A DNA stretch of 17,321 nucleotides from Bacteroidota bacterium (GTDB lineage Bacteria > Bacteroidota > Bacteroidia > Bacteroidales > JAAYUG01). The position numbers were made by a program, and so were the translations under genes. The notes under the pieces are model-generated. The model saw only the letters and a program-made list of their open reading frames with translations, was not told the origin of the DNA and did not search any database. Numbering within the stretch: position 1 is the stretch's first letter; every line of letters begins with the position of its first letter. Where the stretch lies: positions 1-17,321 of the forward strand of contig JAKAMP010000004.1 in NCBI GenBank assembly GCA_021812865.1. Direction: 5' to 3'. Shown piece by piece: positions 7,743 through 14,702 of the stretch.

Positions 7743-7823
7743 TTAGCCCCCGCAGCCGCAGTTGCCACCTCCGCAACCGCAGCCACCGCCATTTACTGAT
7801 GAGCTGATCATGTTTGATTTCAT
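7743..7823 (-). CDS. Small Gly/Cys-rich peptide (26 aa), possible modified-peptide precursor or metal-binding peptide
   Basis: ATG at 7823 to TAA at 7743, 26 codons. The first 11 residues are MKSNMISSSVN; residues 12-26 are GGGCGCGGGNCGCGG, with two CGC motifs (Cys15, 17, 22, 24) and no other side chains except one Asn. All four glycine codons are used (GGC, GGT, GGA, GGG), which argues for selection on the peptide and against a simple DNA repeat. The GC-rich block stands out from AT-rich flanks. A terminator-like hairpin lies 46 nt downstream on the same strand. There is no Shine-Dalgarno sequence, which is common in Bacteroidota, and no clean promoter; TATATTCG at 7850-7857 is one mismatch from the -7 consensus. 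Gly/Cys tails of this sort occur in thiazole/oxazole-type peptide precursors and in metal-binding peptides, but no modification, protease or export gene is nearby. I do not recognise a family. Translation is unproven. Confidence 0.55.
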   Translation of the reverse strand: MKSNMISSSVNGGGCGCGGGNCGCGG

Positions 7824-7978
7824 AATATGGTAATTAAGAAAAACAGATGCGAATATATTTAATAATTTATCATCAACCGCATATTTTGGAAAATATTTTT
7901 AAACTAAAATAGGAATACACAGGCAATCAACAGATTGAGAACGAATTGAAGTTTTGTGTTTTCATAAAAATCATGATC

Positions 7979-8019
7979 ATTTCCGGGAAATGTTCCCCCA
8001 TTCGGCATTTCCCGGGGAT
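7979..8019. repeat. Strong inverted repeat (10-bp perfect core)
   Basis: CCGGGAAATG (7983-7992) is the exact reverse complement of CATTTCCCGG (8006-8015), with a 13-nt loop; two G-T and two A-T pairs extend the stem to ATTT/GGAT at 7979-8019. It is GC-rich inside AT-rich DNA. Neither side has a clean U-run next to the stem, although GATTTTTATG follows a little further on the minus strand. It could be an RNA structure, an old terminator or a protein-binding dyad. Confidence 0.6.
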
Positions 8020-8038
8020 ATGATTGTAAACCCTTTGT

Positions 8039-8072
8039 TTCAGTGGGTGTTTATTCCTATGTTTCCACTGAA
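8039..8072. promoter_or_regulatory. Dyad TTCAGTGG-N18-CCACTGAA, candidate operator for the E1 gene
   Basis: TTCAGTGG (8039-8046) and CCACTGAA (8065-8072) are exact inverted copies 18 nt apart. The right arm ends where the -33 element of the predicted E1 promoter should lie, and no TTG is present there. This layout fits a regulator-controlled promoter, but binding is only inferred. Confidence 0.4.
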
Positions 8073-8093
8073 CATTATAAGTTCAAATTCAGC

Positions 8094-8101
8094 TACCTTT
8101 G
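8094..8101 (+). promoter_or_regulatory. -7 promoter element of the E1 gene
   Basis: TACCTTTG, an exact TAnnTTTG, 17 nt before the ATG at 8119. There is no TTG at 19-21 nt upstream; the right arm of an inverted repeat sits there instead. Confidence 0.5.
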
Positions 8102-8118
8102 TATAAATCACTCTGGTT

Positions 8119-10542
8119 ATGGATGATCATTCGGGCAGCAGGTTTTCCTTCGACGACTTCCGGAAGGAGATCATGCACGATTATTATATAGTGAATCTCA
8201 GCAGGCAGCTCAGTATCCTGGGGCGAAAGGAAGTGCTCAACGGAAGGGCGAAGTTTGGGATATTTGGCGACGGGAAGGAAGTGGCACAGACGGCTTTTGC
8301 GAAAACATTCAGAAATGGCGACTGGCGGGCAGGGTATTACAGAGACCAGACCTTTATGCTTGCCGCCGGACTTACCACGCCTGAAGAATTTTTTTCCCAG
8401 TTATACGGAAATACGGATATCTCGCAAAATACCAGCAGTGGCGGCCGGTCTATGGTGAATCATTATGCCACACGATTCCTGGATGAAAACGGTACCAGGA
8501 AGAATGTAATGGAAGTTAAAAATTCATCATCCGATATATCACCCACTGCTGGACAGATGCCGAGGTTGCTGGGGCTGGCTTATGCCTCCAAGCTGTTCAG
8601 GAAGAACCCGGACCTGGCTGGTTATACTGGCTTATCGCAGGGGGGCAACGAAGTGGCATTCGGAACCATTGGAGAATCCTCTACCAGCGAGGGACACTTT
8701 TTTGAAACCATCAACGCGGCAGGAGTTTTGCAGGTTCCCATGGCGCTGGCCGTATGGGATGATGGCTATGGTATTTCTGTTCCTGTTAACCTGCAAACGG
8801 TTAAATCGAGCATCTCCGAAGTTCTGAGGGGATTCGAGCAAACCGATGGCTCGGATGGAATTCTTATTTTTAAGGCAAAGGGATGGGATTATGCCGGTTG
8901 CTGCAAGGTGTTTGAGAAGGGTGTGGCCCTGTGCAGGGAGCGGCATGTACCCGTTGTTTTTCACATTGATGAAATGGTGCAGCCGCTGGGGCATTCAACC
9001 TCAGGCTCGCATGCCCGATACAAAGATGCGGCAAGACTGGAATGGGAAGCCAGTCATGACCCCATTAGGCTTATGAGGCAATGGATTGAGGAAAAAGGAT
9101 TTATCGAAGGCGACGAACTGGATTCTACAGAACAAAGGGCGGAAGAAGAAGCAAAGAACGCCAGGGAAAAGGCTTTTGGTGATTTTGAAAAAAGCATACT
9201 CCATGAAAGGGCGCAACTGTTAGCTGTACTGCAGAATAAAAGTTGTGTATGCAAGACCGATAAGTTTGACAAGATAGGGTTGATTGCCGGGGAGCTGGCC
9301 CGCATAAAAGTCCCCATTCACCGCGACAACTTCAGCGCGGCAAAACGAGTGCTCCGGTATATCTGCGCTGACTGTAAACAGAGATCGCAACTCACCGGTG
9401 AAATAAATGAATGGACCGAACGCAATTATAACCGGAACCATGACCGCTACAGCCGGTTTCTCTACAACGAGACTTCTCGTTCAGCTTTGCATGTTGAACC
9501 TGTGGAACCAGTTTATACAATGAACAGTCCCATGGTAACAGGCCATGAACTGATCCGTGAAAATTTTGACTGTCTTTTTGACAGGAATCCTCTTCTGGTG
9601 GCCATAGGAGAGGATATGGGCAAACTGGGTGATGTTAACCAGGGCATGGAAGGACTACAGGAAAAATATGGCTCTTACAGAATTACCGATACAGGGATCA
9701 GGGAAACCACTATTATCGGGCAGGGCATTGGTATGGCGCTCAGGGGACTAAGACCCATTGTTGAGGTGCAATACTTTGATTATCTCCTGTATGCTATGCA
9801 GACTCTGAGTGATGATCTTGCCACCCTCCACTGGCGCACGGCTGGCGGACAATCGGCGCCTCTCATCATTCGAACCCGTGGACACAGGCTTGAAGGAATA
9901 TGGCACGCAGGATCACCCATGAGTATGGTTATCAATGCCTTGCGGGGAATATATATTTGTGTTCCGCGAAATCTAACCCAGGCTGCAGGTTTCTATAACC
10001 TGTTACTCGAAGGAGAAGATCCGGCGCTGATTATTGAACCGCTCAACGGGTACAGGCTTCGCGAAAAAAGGCCGGAAAATATCGGGTCGTATAAAATTTC
10101 CCTTGGAGTGCCCGAAATTCTTGGGAAAGGGGAGGATGCTACCCTGGTTACCTACGGTTCCTGTGTAAAAATCGCGCAGGACGCAGCAAAGCAACTTAAA
10201 GAATCAGGAATCAGCGTGGAACTGATCGATATACAAACCTTGCTTCCTTTTGATACCGGGCTGGTTATCAAAGCTTCCATTCAGAAAACGCACAGGGTTG
10301 TTTTTTTTGATGAGGACTATCCGGGCGGTGCAACGGCTTTTATGATGCAGCAGGTGCTTGAAGAGCAGGGATCTTATATTTACCTTGACTCAGAGCCCCG
10401 CACCATCACTGCAAAAGAACATCGGCCGGCCTATACTTCCGATGGCGACTACTTTTCCAATCCAAATACAGAGGATGTTTTTGAAACCATCTATTCGCTC
10501 ATGCACGAGGTAAACCCGGCAAAATATCCGCTCGTATTTTAA
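8119..10542 (+). CDS. Fused alpha-beta 2-oxoacid dehydrogenase E1 (thiamine diphosphate-dependent)
   Basis: 807 residues joining both halves of a 2-oxoacid dehydrogenase E1, which decarboxylates a 2-oxoacid and passes the acyl group to lipoyl-E2. The alpha-like half (about 20-450) has YYRDQTFMLAAGLTPEE-like, SSDISPTAGQMPRLLGLAYA and the thiamine-binding stretch GESSTSEGHFFETINAAG (185-202) to WDDGYGISVP (213-222). The beta-like half (about 470-800) has AIGEDMGKLGDVNQG, SYRITDTGIRETTIIGQGIGMAL, RTRGHR, YGSCVKIAQDAA and FFDEDYPGGA. Single-chain E1 proteins of this size are common in Bacteroidota and resemble the branched-chain and pyruvate types; the exact substrate cannot be told. The usual metal-binding GDG...NN reads GES...DD here. 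No E2 or E3 gene is in the window, so partners must be encoded elsewhere. It has its own promoter region and a long 195-nt spacer to the next gene. Confidence 0.91.
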   Translation: MDDHSGSRFSFDDFRKEIMHDYYIVNLSRQLSILGRKEVLNGRAKFGIFGDGKEVAQTAFAKTFRNGDWRAGYYRDQTFMLAAGLTTPEEFFSQLYGNTDISQNTSSGGRSMVNHYATRFLDENGTRKNVMEVKNSSSDISPTAGQMPRLLGLAYASKLFRKNPDLAGYTGLSQGGNEVAFGTIGESSTSEGHFFETINAAGVLQVPMALAVWDDGYGISVPVNLQTVKSSISEVLRGFEQTDGSDGILIFKAKGWDYAGCCKVFEKGVALCRERHVPVVFHIDEMVQPLGHSTSGSHARYKDAARLEWEASHDPIRLMRQWIEEKGFIEGDELDSTEQRAEEEAKNAREKAFGDFEKSILHERAQLLAVLQNKSCVCKTDKFDKIGLIAGELARIKVPIHRDNFSAAKRVLRYICADCKQRSQLTGEINEWTERNYNRNHDRYSRFLYNETSRSALHVEPVEPVYTMNSPMVTGHELIRENFDCLFDRNPLLVAIGEDMGKLGDVNQGMEGLQEKYGSYRITDTGIRETTIIGQGIGMALRGLRPIVEVQYFDYLLYAMQTLSDDLATLHWRTAGGQSAPLIIRTRGHRLEGIWHAGSPMSMVINALRGIYICVPRNLTQAAGFYNLLLEGEDPALIIEPLNGYRLREKRPENIGSYKISLGVPEILGKGEDATLVTYGSCVKIAQDAAKQLKESGISVELIDIQTLLPFDTGLVIKASIQKTHRVVFFDEDYPGGATAFMMQQVLEEQGSYIYLDSEPRTITAKEHRPAYTSDGDYFSNPNTEDVFETIYSLMHEVNPAKYPLVF

Positions 10543-10737
10543 TGTTTTTTAACAACCTACAGGATATCTACAAGGCACTGTGGTACAATCATTGAAACAA
10601 TATTATTTCTGAGCCCGGAACAACATTTTAAATGGGGTGGTTGTTATATAATCGTGCGATTTAAGTTGAAAAATAAAAGCTAACAACCATTGAAAAGGAA
10701 TAGTTTTTGAATAATTTCAGAATGAATATTAGCAGGG
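10543..10737. other. Intergenic region with a thrice-repeated 8-mer
   Basis: TAACAACC occurs at 10550-10557 and 10681-10688, and its reverse complement GGTTGTTA at 10639-10646; AACAAC also occurs at 10619-10624 and can pair with GTTGTT at 10640-10645. No coding frame or exact promoter consensus was found. It may hold the control region of the yqgE gene. Confidence 0.35.
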
Positions 10738-11337
10738 GTGATGCGTATGAATCTCAATTATGATTTTTACAGGATTGAAGGATCTTCTCTCATGCCAAAG
10801 AAAGGAAAGATTCTGATCGCCGAGCCCTTCCTTAACGATCCTCATTTTAAACGGTCCATTGTGCTTCTCACCGAACACAATAAGGAAGGTTCCGTAGGTT
10901 TTGTATTGAATAAGCCAGTAGATATGGCAGTAAGCCATATCCTTGAAGATTTTCCCGATCTCGACGTATCCATCAGTATGGGTGGACCGGTGAGCACCAA
11001 CACGGTTCATTATTTACATACCTTGGGTAATGCGATCCCGAACAGCGTGAGGGTAATGAAAGATATATACTGGGGCGGTGATTTTGAAGCGGTAAAGAAC
11101 CTGGCCAAAGCAGGAGCATTAAGCCGGAAAGAGATACGATTTTTCTTGGGCTATTCGGGTTGGAAACCCGATCAGCTTGAAGAGGAGCTTGCACAGAATG
11201 CATGGGCTGTTGAAGATATTGGCTCCTTTGAGGTGATGAATTATACCGGTGAATCCTCATGGAAAGCTACACTGGAGGACCTGGGCGATAAATACAAAAT
11301 GTGGCTGCTAACACCCGAAACGCCTAACCTCAATTGA
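10738..11337 (+). CDS. yqgE: YqgE/AlgH family protein
   Basis: 199 residues from a GTG at 10738, which directly follows AGCAGGG; ATG codons at 10741 and 10747 are equally possible starts. The sequence is a clear YqgE/AlgH (DUF179) member: PKKGKILIAEPFLNDPHFKRSIVLLTEH, then GSVGFVLNKP, ISMGGPVSTNTVHYLHTLG, IYWGGDFEAV, RFFLGYSGWKPDQLEEEL and AWAVEDIG. Length is normal. The family is widespread and has been called a transcriptional regulator (AlgH) in Pseudomonas, but its molecular role is not settled; it has no DNA-binding motif I can see. It is separated from the E1 gene by 195 nt and ends 19 nt from the convergent GmhB-like gene, with a hairpin spanning both stops. Confidence 0.93.
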   Translation: MMRMNLNYDFYRIEGSSLMPKKGKILIAEPFLNDPHFKRSIVLLTEHNKEGSVGFVLNKPVDMAVSHILEDFPDLDVSISMGGPVSTNTVHYLHTLGNAIPNSVRVMKDIYWGGDFEAVKNLAKAGALSRKEIRFFLGYSGWKPDQLEEELAQNAWAVEDIGSFEVMNYTGESSWKATLEDLGDKYKMWLLTPETPNLN

Positions 11338-11358
11338 TTTCCGGTTCAGGAAACAATT
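11332..11358. terminator. Hairpin spanning the stops of two convergent genes
   Basis: AATTG-(A)-TTTCC (11332-11342) pairs with GGAAA-CAATT (11349-11358): ten base pairs with one bulged A and a 6-nt loop. It overlaps the yqgE stop codon (11335-11337) and reaches the last bases of the minus-strand gene's stop (11357-11359). It could end both transcripts, although neither side has a strong U-run. Confidence 0.42.
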
Positions 11359-11842
11359 AAAGCACCTCGGATATATGCTCCATCAGGTTGCTGTTCGGCC
11401 TGATCAGAATGGTACGTACACCGGCCTGGGTTGCCGTTTGCCTGTCTGTTTCCCTGTCTCCCACAAAATACGAAAGGCTGGGATCAATGTCGAACCGGGC
11501 CAAGGCTTTTTCGAGCATCAGCGATTGAGGTTTGCGGCACAGGCAATTACTAAAGTCGGAGTGATGCGGGCAATAGTATATTTCGGTCACTTGAATCCCT
11601 TCTACTGAACATATTTGTAGGAAATACCGATGCAACTCATCGGTATCGGATTTGCTGTATAGTCCCCGTGCAATTCCTCCCTGGTTGCTGATCACAATCA
11701 GCAAATATCCTCTTCGGCTCACTTCCTTCATGAATTCGATCACCCCCGGGTTTATCTTGAAATCTGCCCGCGCAAATACATAATATAAGCCCTCATCGCT
11801 GTTGATCACTCCGTCCCTGTCGAAAAATATCGCTTTCTGCAT
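11357..11842 (-). CDS. gmhB: HAD-IIIA phosphatase, GmhB-like (heptose-1,7-bisphosphate 7-phosphatase family)
   Basis: 161 residues, a compact HAD phosphatase. Motif I is FFDRDGVIN (Asp8 nucleophile, Asp10 acid/base), motif II is ISNQGGIARG (51-60), motif III is CRKP (Lys104), and motif IV is GDRETD (Asp129, Asp133). A zinc site of the GmhB type is present: C91-x-H93 and C100-x-C102. GmhB removes the 7-phosphate from D-glycero-D-manno-heptose 1,7-bisphosphate on the way to ADP- or GDP-heptose for lipopolysaccharide or surface glycans. HisB-type histidinol phosphatases share this fold and zinc loop, so the substrate remains an inference. No other heptose gene is nearby. It is the last gene of a minus-strand run after holA and the rhomboid gene, 12 nt behind the latter. 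Confidence 0.85.
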   Translation of the reverse strand: MQKAIFFDRDGVINSDEGLYYVFARADFKINPGVIEFMKEVSRRGYLLIVISNQGGIARGLYSKSDTDELHRYFLQICSVEGIQVTEIYYCPHHSDFSNCLCRKPQSLMLEKALARFDIDPSLSYFVGDRETDRQTATQAGVRTILIRPNSNLMEHISEVL

Positions 11843-11854
11843 GGTGGGTTACGA

Positions 11855-12472
11855 TTAGTTGATACCGAGCTGATTCAGAAAATGTTCAATAAGCCTGAAA
11901 TCGAGGAATATTGGAAAGATGAACCCGAAAACCGCCCCGATGAAATGGGCGTCGTGATTGATATTATCCATGCTTCTCCTGCTCATGTAATGGGAATACA
12001 CCAGGTAAAAGATGGCGAATACGATCCCCGGAATTGGAAGAACAGCAAAAAAGTAGATGTCCTGCAGGGGGGCAAAGAAAATACCGGTAAAAACGACTGC
12101 CGACACTGCTCCCGATGCGCCCACCGCGTTATAGTAATAATTATCGCGCTCCTTATATAAGGTGAGCAGGCTCGATACAATGATGCCTGCGAGATAGAGG
12201 AGCAAGAATACGAGATGGGGATAGCGGATAACGCCCAGGGCTTTCAGCTGCGAAAAATATTCTTCCACTGCCTGGCCAAAGGAAAAGAGTACGAACATAT
12301 TCACTGCCAGGTGAACCCAGTCTGCATGGATGAAACCATGTGAAATCAGTCTGTAGTACTCCTTCCGGTGGTAAATCTGGGCGGCATTGAACTGTAGTCT
12401 TGAAAATATATCCTGCCGGTTAAAAGCGACAATGGAAATGATGGCAGTAAGAGCTATGAGGATGAGCGTCAT
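11855..12472 (-). CDS. Rhomboid-family intramembrane serine protease
   Basis: 205 residues with about six membrane helices. The active-site parts are all visible: FIHADWVHLAVNM (His54 and Asn58 in the oxyanion region), NAVGASGAVSAVVF with Ser120 in the GxSG motif, and NHDAHFIGAVFG with His176 as the likely catalytic partner. So it should be an active protease that cuts membrane proteins within or near their transmembrane helices; substrates are unknown. It is shorter than GlpG and has no extra cytoplasmic domain. It lies 24 nt after holA and 12 nt before the GmhB-like gene on the same strand, so these three are likely cotranscribed, although no functional link is obvious. Confidence 0.9.
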   Translation of the reverse strand: MTLILIALTAIISIVAFNRQDIFSRLQFNAAQIYHRKEYYRLISHGFIHADWVHLAVNMFVLFSFGQAVEEYFSQLKALGVIRYPHLVFLLLYLAGIIVSSLLTLYKERDNYYYNAVGASGAVSAVVFTGIFFAPLQDIYFFAVLPIPGIVFAIFYLVYSHYMSRRSMDNINHDAHFIGAVFGFIFPIFLDFRLIEHFLNQLGIN

Positions 12473-12496
12473 ACGGGTGGATCGGATTTCGGGCTG

Positions 12497-13522
12497 TCAG
12501 GCATGTAAAATTCTGTAAATCATTTCTTTGAGAAGATCGCCCGGGGTGGCTGAATAATTGCCAACGCCTTTTGATTTTACGTCGTACTCCCTCAAAATGG
12601 ATATGATCCTTAAGGATTTTGCGATGGGGAAGCTTGTAAATGCCTGGGCATAATCATTCACAAAATAGGGATTGATCTTCAGGGTTGAAGCGATCTCATT
12701 CCTGTTCTTATCTTTCACATAATGATAAACAATCAGCTTGCTGAAGAAAAAATACAGGGTAGCAATGGTCACGGCAAAGGGCGAGCTTTTTTGGTTTTCA
12801 CCGAAATACAGGGCAATGCGGTATGCCTTCAGCTCATCTTTCTGCGCAAGGGCCTTCTGCAGCTCAAAGTTATTGTAGTCTTTGCTGATGCCTATATTGG
12901 TCTCGACATGCTGCGGGGTGATTTTTTTTGTTCCCTGTGGCAGGGTGATGATGAGTTTATCTATTTCCCCAACGATTTTCGAGAGATCATTGCCCAGGAA
13001 TTCCACCAGCATCTGCGAAGCATTCATTTCGATAGCAAGCCCTCTTGATTTGAGCACTTTTTCAATCCATGCAGGCAGCTGCTCGTCGTATATTTTCGCC
13101 GATTCGAATACCAGTCCGTTTTCGGCAATCGATTTGAACAGTTTGGTGCGTTTGTCGAGCGTTTTATATTTATAATTCAGTACCAGGATGGTGCTGGAAA
13201 GAGGTTTATCCGTGTAGTGAAGGAGTTCATCTATTCCTTTGAGACTTTGTGCTTCTTTTACGATCACCACATTGTGCGATGCCATCATAGGATACCGGCG
13301 TGCCGCATGAATAATATTCATCACATCGGTATCTTTTCCATAAAATACAATCTGATTAAAGGATTGTTCTGCCTCGCTCAGGGCATTGTTCTGAATATAA
13401 TTCGATATCTGGTCGATGAAATAAGGCTCTTCGCCCATCAGCAGGTAAATGGGCCTGAAGTTCCTGTTTTTGAGATCTTCCATGATTTCCCTGTAGCCGG
13501 GGCCTTGTTGCTTCTCCCGCAT
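12497..13522 (-). CDS. holA: DNA polymerase III subunit delta
   Basis: 341 residues, normal length for HolA. The opening YREIMEDLKNRNFRPIYLLMG, followed by GEEPYFID, is the family's first domain, which resembles a AAA+ fold without a working ATP site; then AARRYPMMASHNVVIVKEAQ, LNYKYKTLDKRTKLFK, and the Bacteroidota-type central part EFLGNDLSKIVGEIDKL. The C-terminal helical part includes FFSKLIVYHYV and LKEMIYRILHA. Delta opens the beta sliding clamp as part of the clamp loader. It begins the minus-strand run holA - rhomboid - gmhB and is divergent from the HSDR_N gene, with 56 nt between the two start codons. An ATG at residue 14 is an alternative start. Confidence 0.92.
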   Translation of the reverse strand: MREKQQGPGYREIMEDLKNRNFRPIYLLMGEEPYFIDQISNYIQNNALSEAEQSFNQIVFYGKDTDVMNIIHAARRYPMMASHNVVIVKEAQSLKGIDELLHYTDKPLSSTILVLNYKYKTLDKRTKLFKSIAENGLVFESAKIYDEQLPAWIEKVLKSRGLAIEMNASQMLVEFLGNDLSKIVGEIDKLIITLPQGTKKITPQHVETNIGISKDYNNFELQKALAQKDELKAYRIALYFGENQKSSPFAVTIATLYFFFSKLIVYHYVKDKNRNEIASTLKINPYFVNDYAQAFTSFPIAKSLRIISILREYDVKSKGVGNYSATPGDLLKEMIYRILHA

Positions 13523-13549
13523 AGCGCTTCCGATAGAAATGAATTTGGT

Positions 13550-13565
13550 TATCTTTACAAAGATG
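13550..13565. promoter_or_regulatory. Shared divergent promoter region with inverted repeat
   Basis: ATCTTT-AC-AAAGAT (13551-13564) is a perfect 6+6 inverted repeat in the 56-nt gap between holA and the HSDR_N gene. Read rightward it gives TATCTTTA, read leftward CATCTTTG; each is one mismatch from TAnnTTTG. The -33 positions are poor (TTC, and AAA for CAA). It may serve as overlapping -7 elements for both genes. Confidence 0.4.
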
Positions 13566-13578
13566 AAAATATTCCAGG

Positions 13579-14055
13579 ATGGAAAAACTGAACCTGCCTT
13601 CCTATCCCTTTCGCTATAAAAACGTAGGACAAAGAAAATACATTTTTGACAGTTTCAGAAAAAAATATGTGGTACTTACACCCGAAGAAGAAGTGCGGCA
13701 GCATTTTGCGATGTTCCTGGTGAACCACTGCAGTTACCCGGCTGCACGGATTGGTCTTGAGGTAAGGATCAGGACCACGCAACTGGAAAGGCGGTCGGAT
13801 ATCGTGGTATATAATGATTCTTTCAAACCCGGATTGATTGTTGAATGCAAGGCACCATCGATTGAAATACAAGAAAGCATATTCGACCAGGCAGTAAGAT
13901 ATCATTTGGAGCTGCATGCCCCGTATATAGCGGTAACCAATGGGTTAAGGCACTTCTGCTGCAGGATTGATAATGAAACAGGGAAATGGCATTTTGTAGA
14001 CCATTTTCCTGCCTATGGTGAACTTCAGGCTAATCAGCCTGGCCGGGAAATTTGA
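13579..14055 (+). CDS. Stand-alone HSDR_N-type (PD-(D/E)xK) nuclease-domain protein
   Basis: 158 residues, made up almost wholly of a domain like the N-terminal part of type I restriction R subunits (HSDR_N). The nuclease-fold motif is visible: RRSDIVVYN with Asp74, then GLIVECKAP with Glu89 and Lys91, followed by DQAVRYHLEL with Gln104, the QxxxY-like motif. The start EEEVRQHFAMFLV matches the helical lead-in. There is no helicase part, and no HsdM or HsdS gene nearby, so it is not a restriction system. Short proteins like this are common next to housekeeping genes in Bacteroidota, including beside holA, and their role is unknown; DNA repair or structure-specific cleavage is a guess. The gene reads divergently from holA. 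Confidence 0.86.
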   Translation: MEKLNLPSYPFRYKNVGQRKYIFDSFRKKYVVLTPEEEVRQHFAMFLVNHCSYPAARIGLEVRIRTTQLERRSDIVVYNDSFKPGLIVECKAPSIEIQESIFDQAVRYHLELHAPYIAVTNGLRHFCCRIDNETGKWHFVDHFPAYGELQANQPGREI

Positions 14056-14091
14056 TGTCAATTTGATTCATGCATAGCTGCCAAAGGGTTT

Positions 14092-14133
14092 AGCAGGCAA
14101 AGTTAACCCCTGTGTGTTTTCCCCTGCTTTTTT
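14092..14133 (+). terminator. Terminator-like hairpin after the HSDR_N gene
   Basis: AGCAGG (14092-14097) pairs with CCTGCT (14123-14128), which runs into TTTTTT (14128-14133). The loop is 25 nt; an overlapping alternative pairs GGGTT (14086-14090) with AACCC (14105-14109). The T-run fits termination on the plus strand and ends at the stop codon of the convergent GNAT gene. Confidence 0.42.
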
Positions 14134-14702
14134 CAAGGGCGCTGTAACTGCAGCAGGTATTCATCCAACCATTCGTTGCCCGTTCTGATCCAGTTTTTTT
14201 TAATTCCGGTGATTTCAAAACCGGCTTTCTGAAATAATTCGAGGCTGGCAGGGTTATTCTCCAGGATGTTGCAATAAAGTTGTTTCAACTGAAGGATTTC
14301 GAATGCATAGCGGATAAGGGCCGAGAGAGCTTCGCTGGCATACCCTTTACGGCGGTTCTTCGGAGCAGCGACGAGAATGCCTATGCCCGCGCGCTGGTGC
14401 AAAGGGTCAAAATCAAAAAGATCGATGGTGCCGACTGGAAGGTCTAATCCTTTTTCCGACTTCAGGTCAATCATGAGTCGGAGTTGTTTGGTCTCAAAGA
14501 TTTCTTTGCCTGCAGTCTCTAAGTATTGTCTCAGGATGAACCGCGAAAAAGGCACCAGGGTATTGCTTATCTGCCATGTTTGTGTATGGTTTTCCCACGC
14601 ATAGAGAATTTCCAGATCCTCGAGTTCCGGCGCCCTGAGCCTGAGCCTCCTGGTTTCAAGCAGGGGCAAAGATGATTCCTGCGTATCCAAAGGTAAATGC
14701 AT
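14133..14702 (-). CDS. GNAT-family N-acetyltransferase (RimJ/RimL type)
   Basis: 189 residues. The order of parts is that of RimJ/RimL-like acetyltransferases: LETRRLRLRAPELEDLEILYAWEN (15-38), a beta strand PVGTIDLFDFD (89-99), HQRAGIGILVAAPKNRRKGYASEAL (102-126) with the acetyl-CoA loop NRRKGYA, LYCNILENNPASLELFQKAGF (142-162) and the close NEWLDEYLL. It should transfer an acetyl group from acetyl-CoA to an amine on a protein terminus or small molecule; the substrate cannot be read. Its ATG overlaps the stop of the upstream TPR-PD40 gene by one base (TAATG), which points to coupled translation and one transcript. The pairing with an envelope protein is curious but may be incidental. Confidence 0.88.
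   Translation of the reverse strand: MHLPLDTQESSLPLLETRRLRLRAPELEDLEILYAWENHTQTWQISNTLVPFSRFILRQYLETAGKEIFETKQLRLMIDLKSEKGLDLPVGTIDLFDFDPLHQRAGIGILVAAPKNRRKGYASEALSALIRYAFEILQLKQLYCNILENNPASLELFQKAGFEITGIKKNWIRTGNEWLDEYLLQLQRP

Larger units (their letters stand above)
7824..8118. other. Gap between the small ORF and the E1 gene, with two inverted repeats
   Basis: About 295 nt, AT-rich, with no further credible coding frame. It holds a strong hairpin (7979-8019), a dyad (8039-8072) and a -7 promoter element (8094-8101), each listed separately. The adjoining stretch 7640-7742 holds only the terminator-like hairpin. Confidence 0.6.

Noticed and set aside
7743..7823. Reading the GC-rich block as a simple DNA repeat or CRISPR-like unit
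   Set aside because: The units are irregular, codon use varies, and there are no spaced repeats; the minus-strand peptide frame explains it better.
13579..14055. Type I restriction-modification system
   Set aside because: Only the HSDR_N-type nuclease domain is present; no helicase part, methylase or specificity subunit is in the window.
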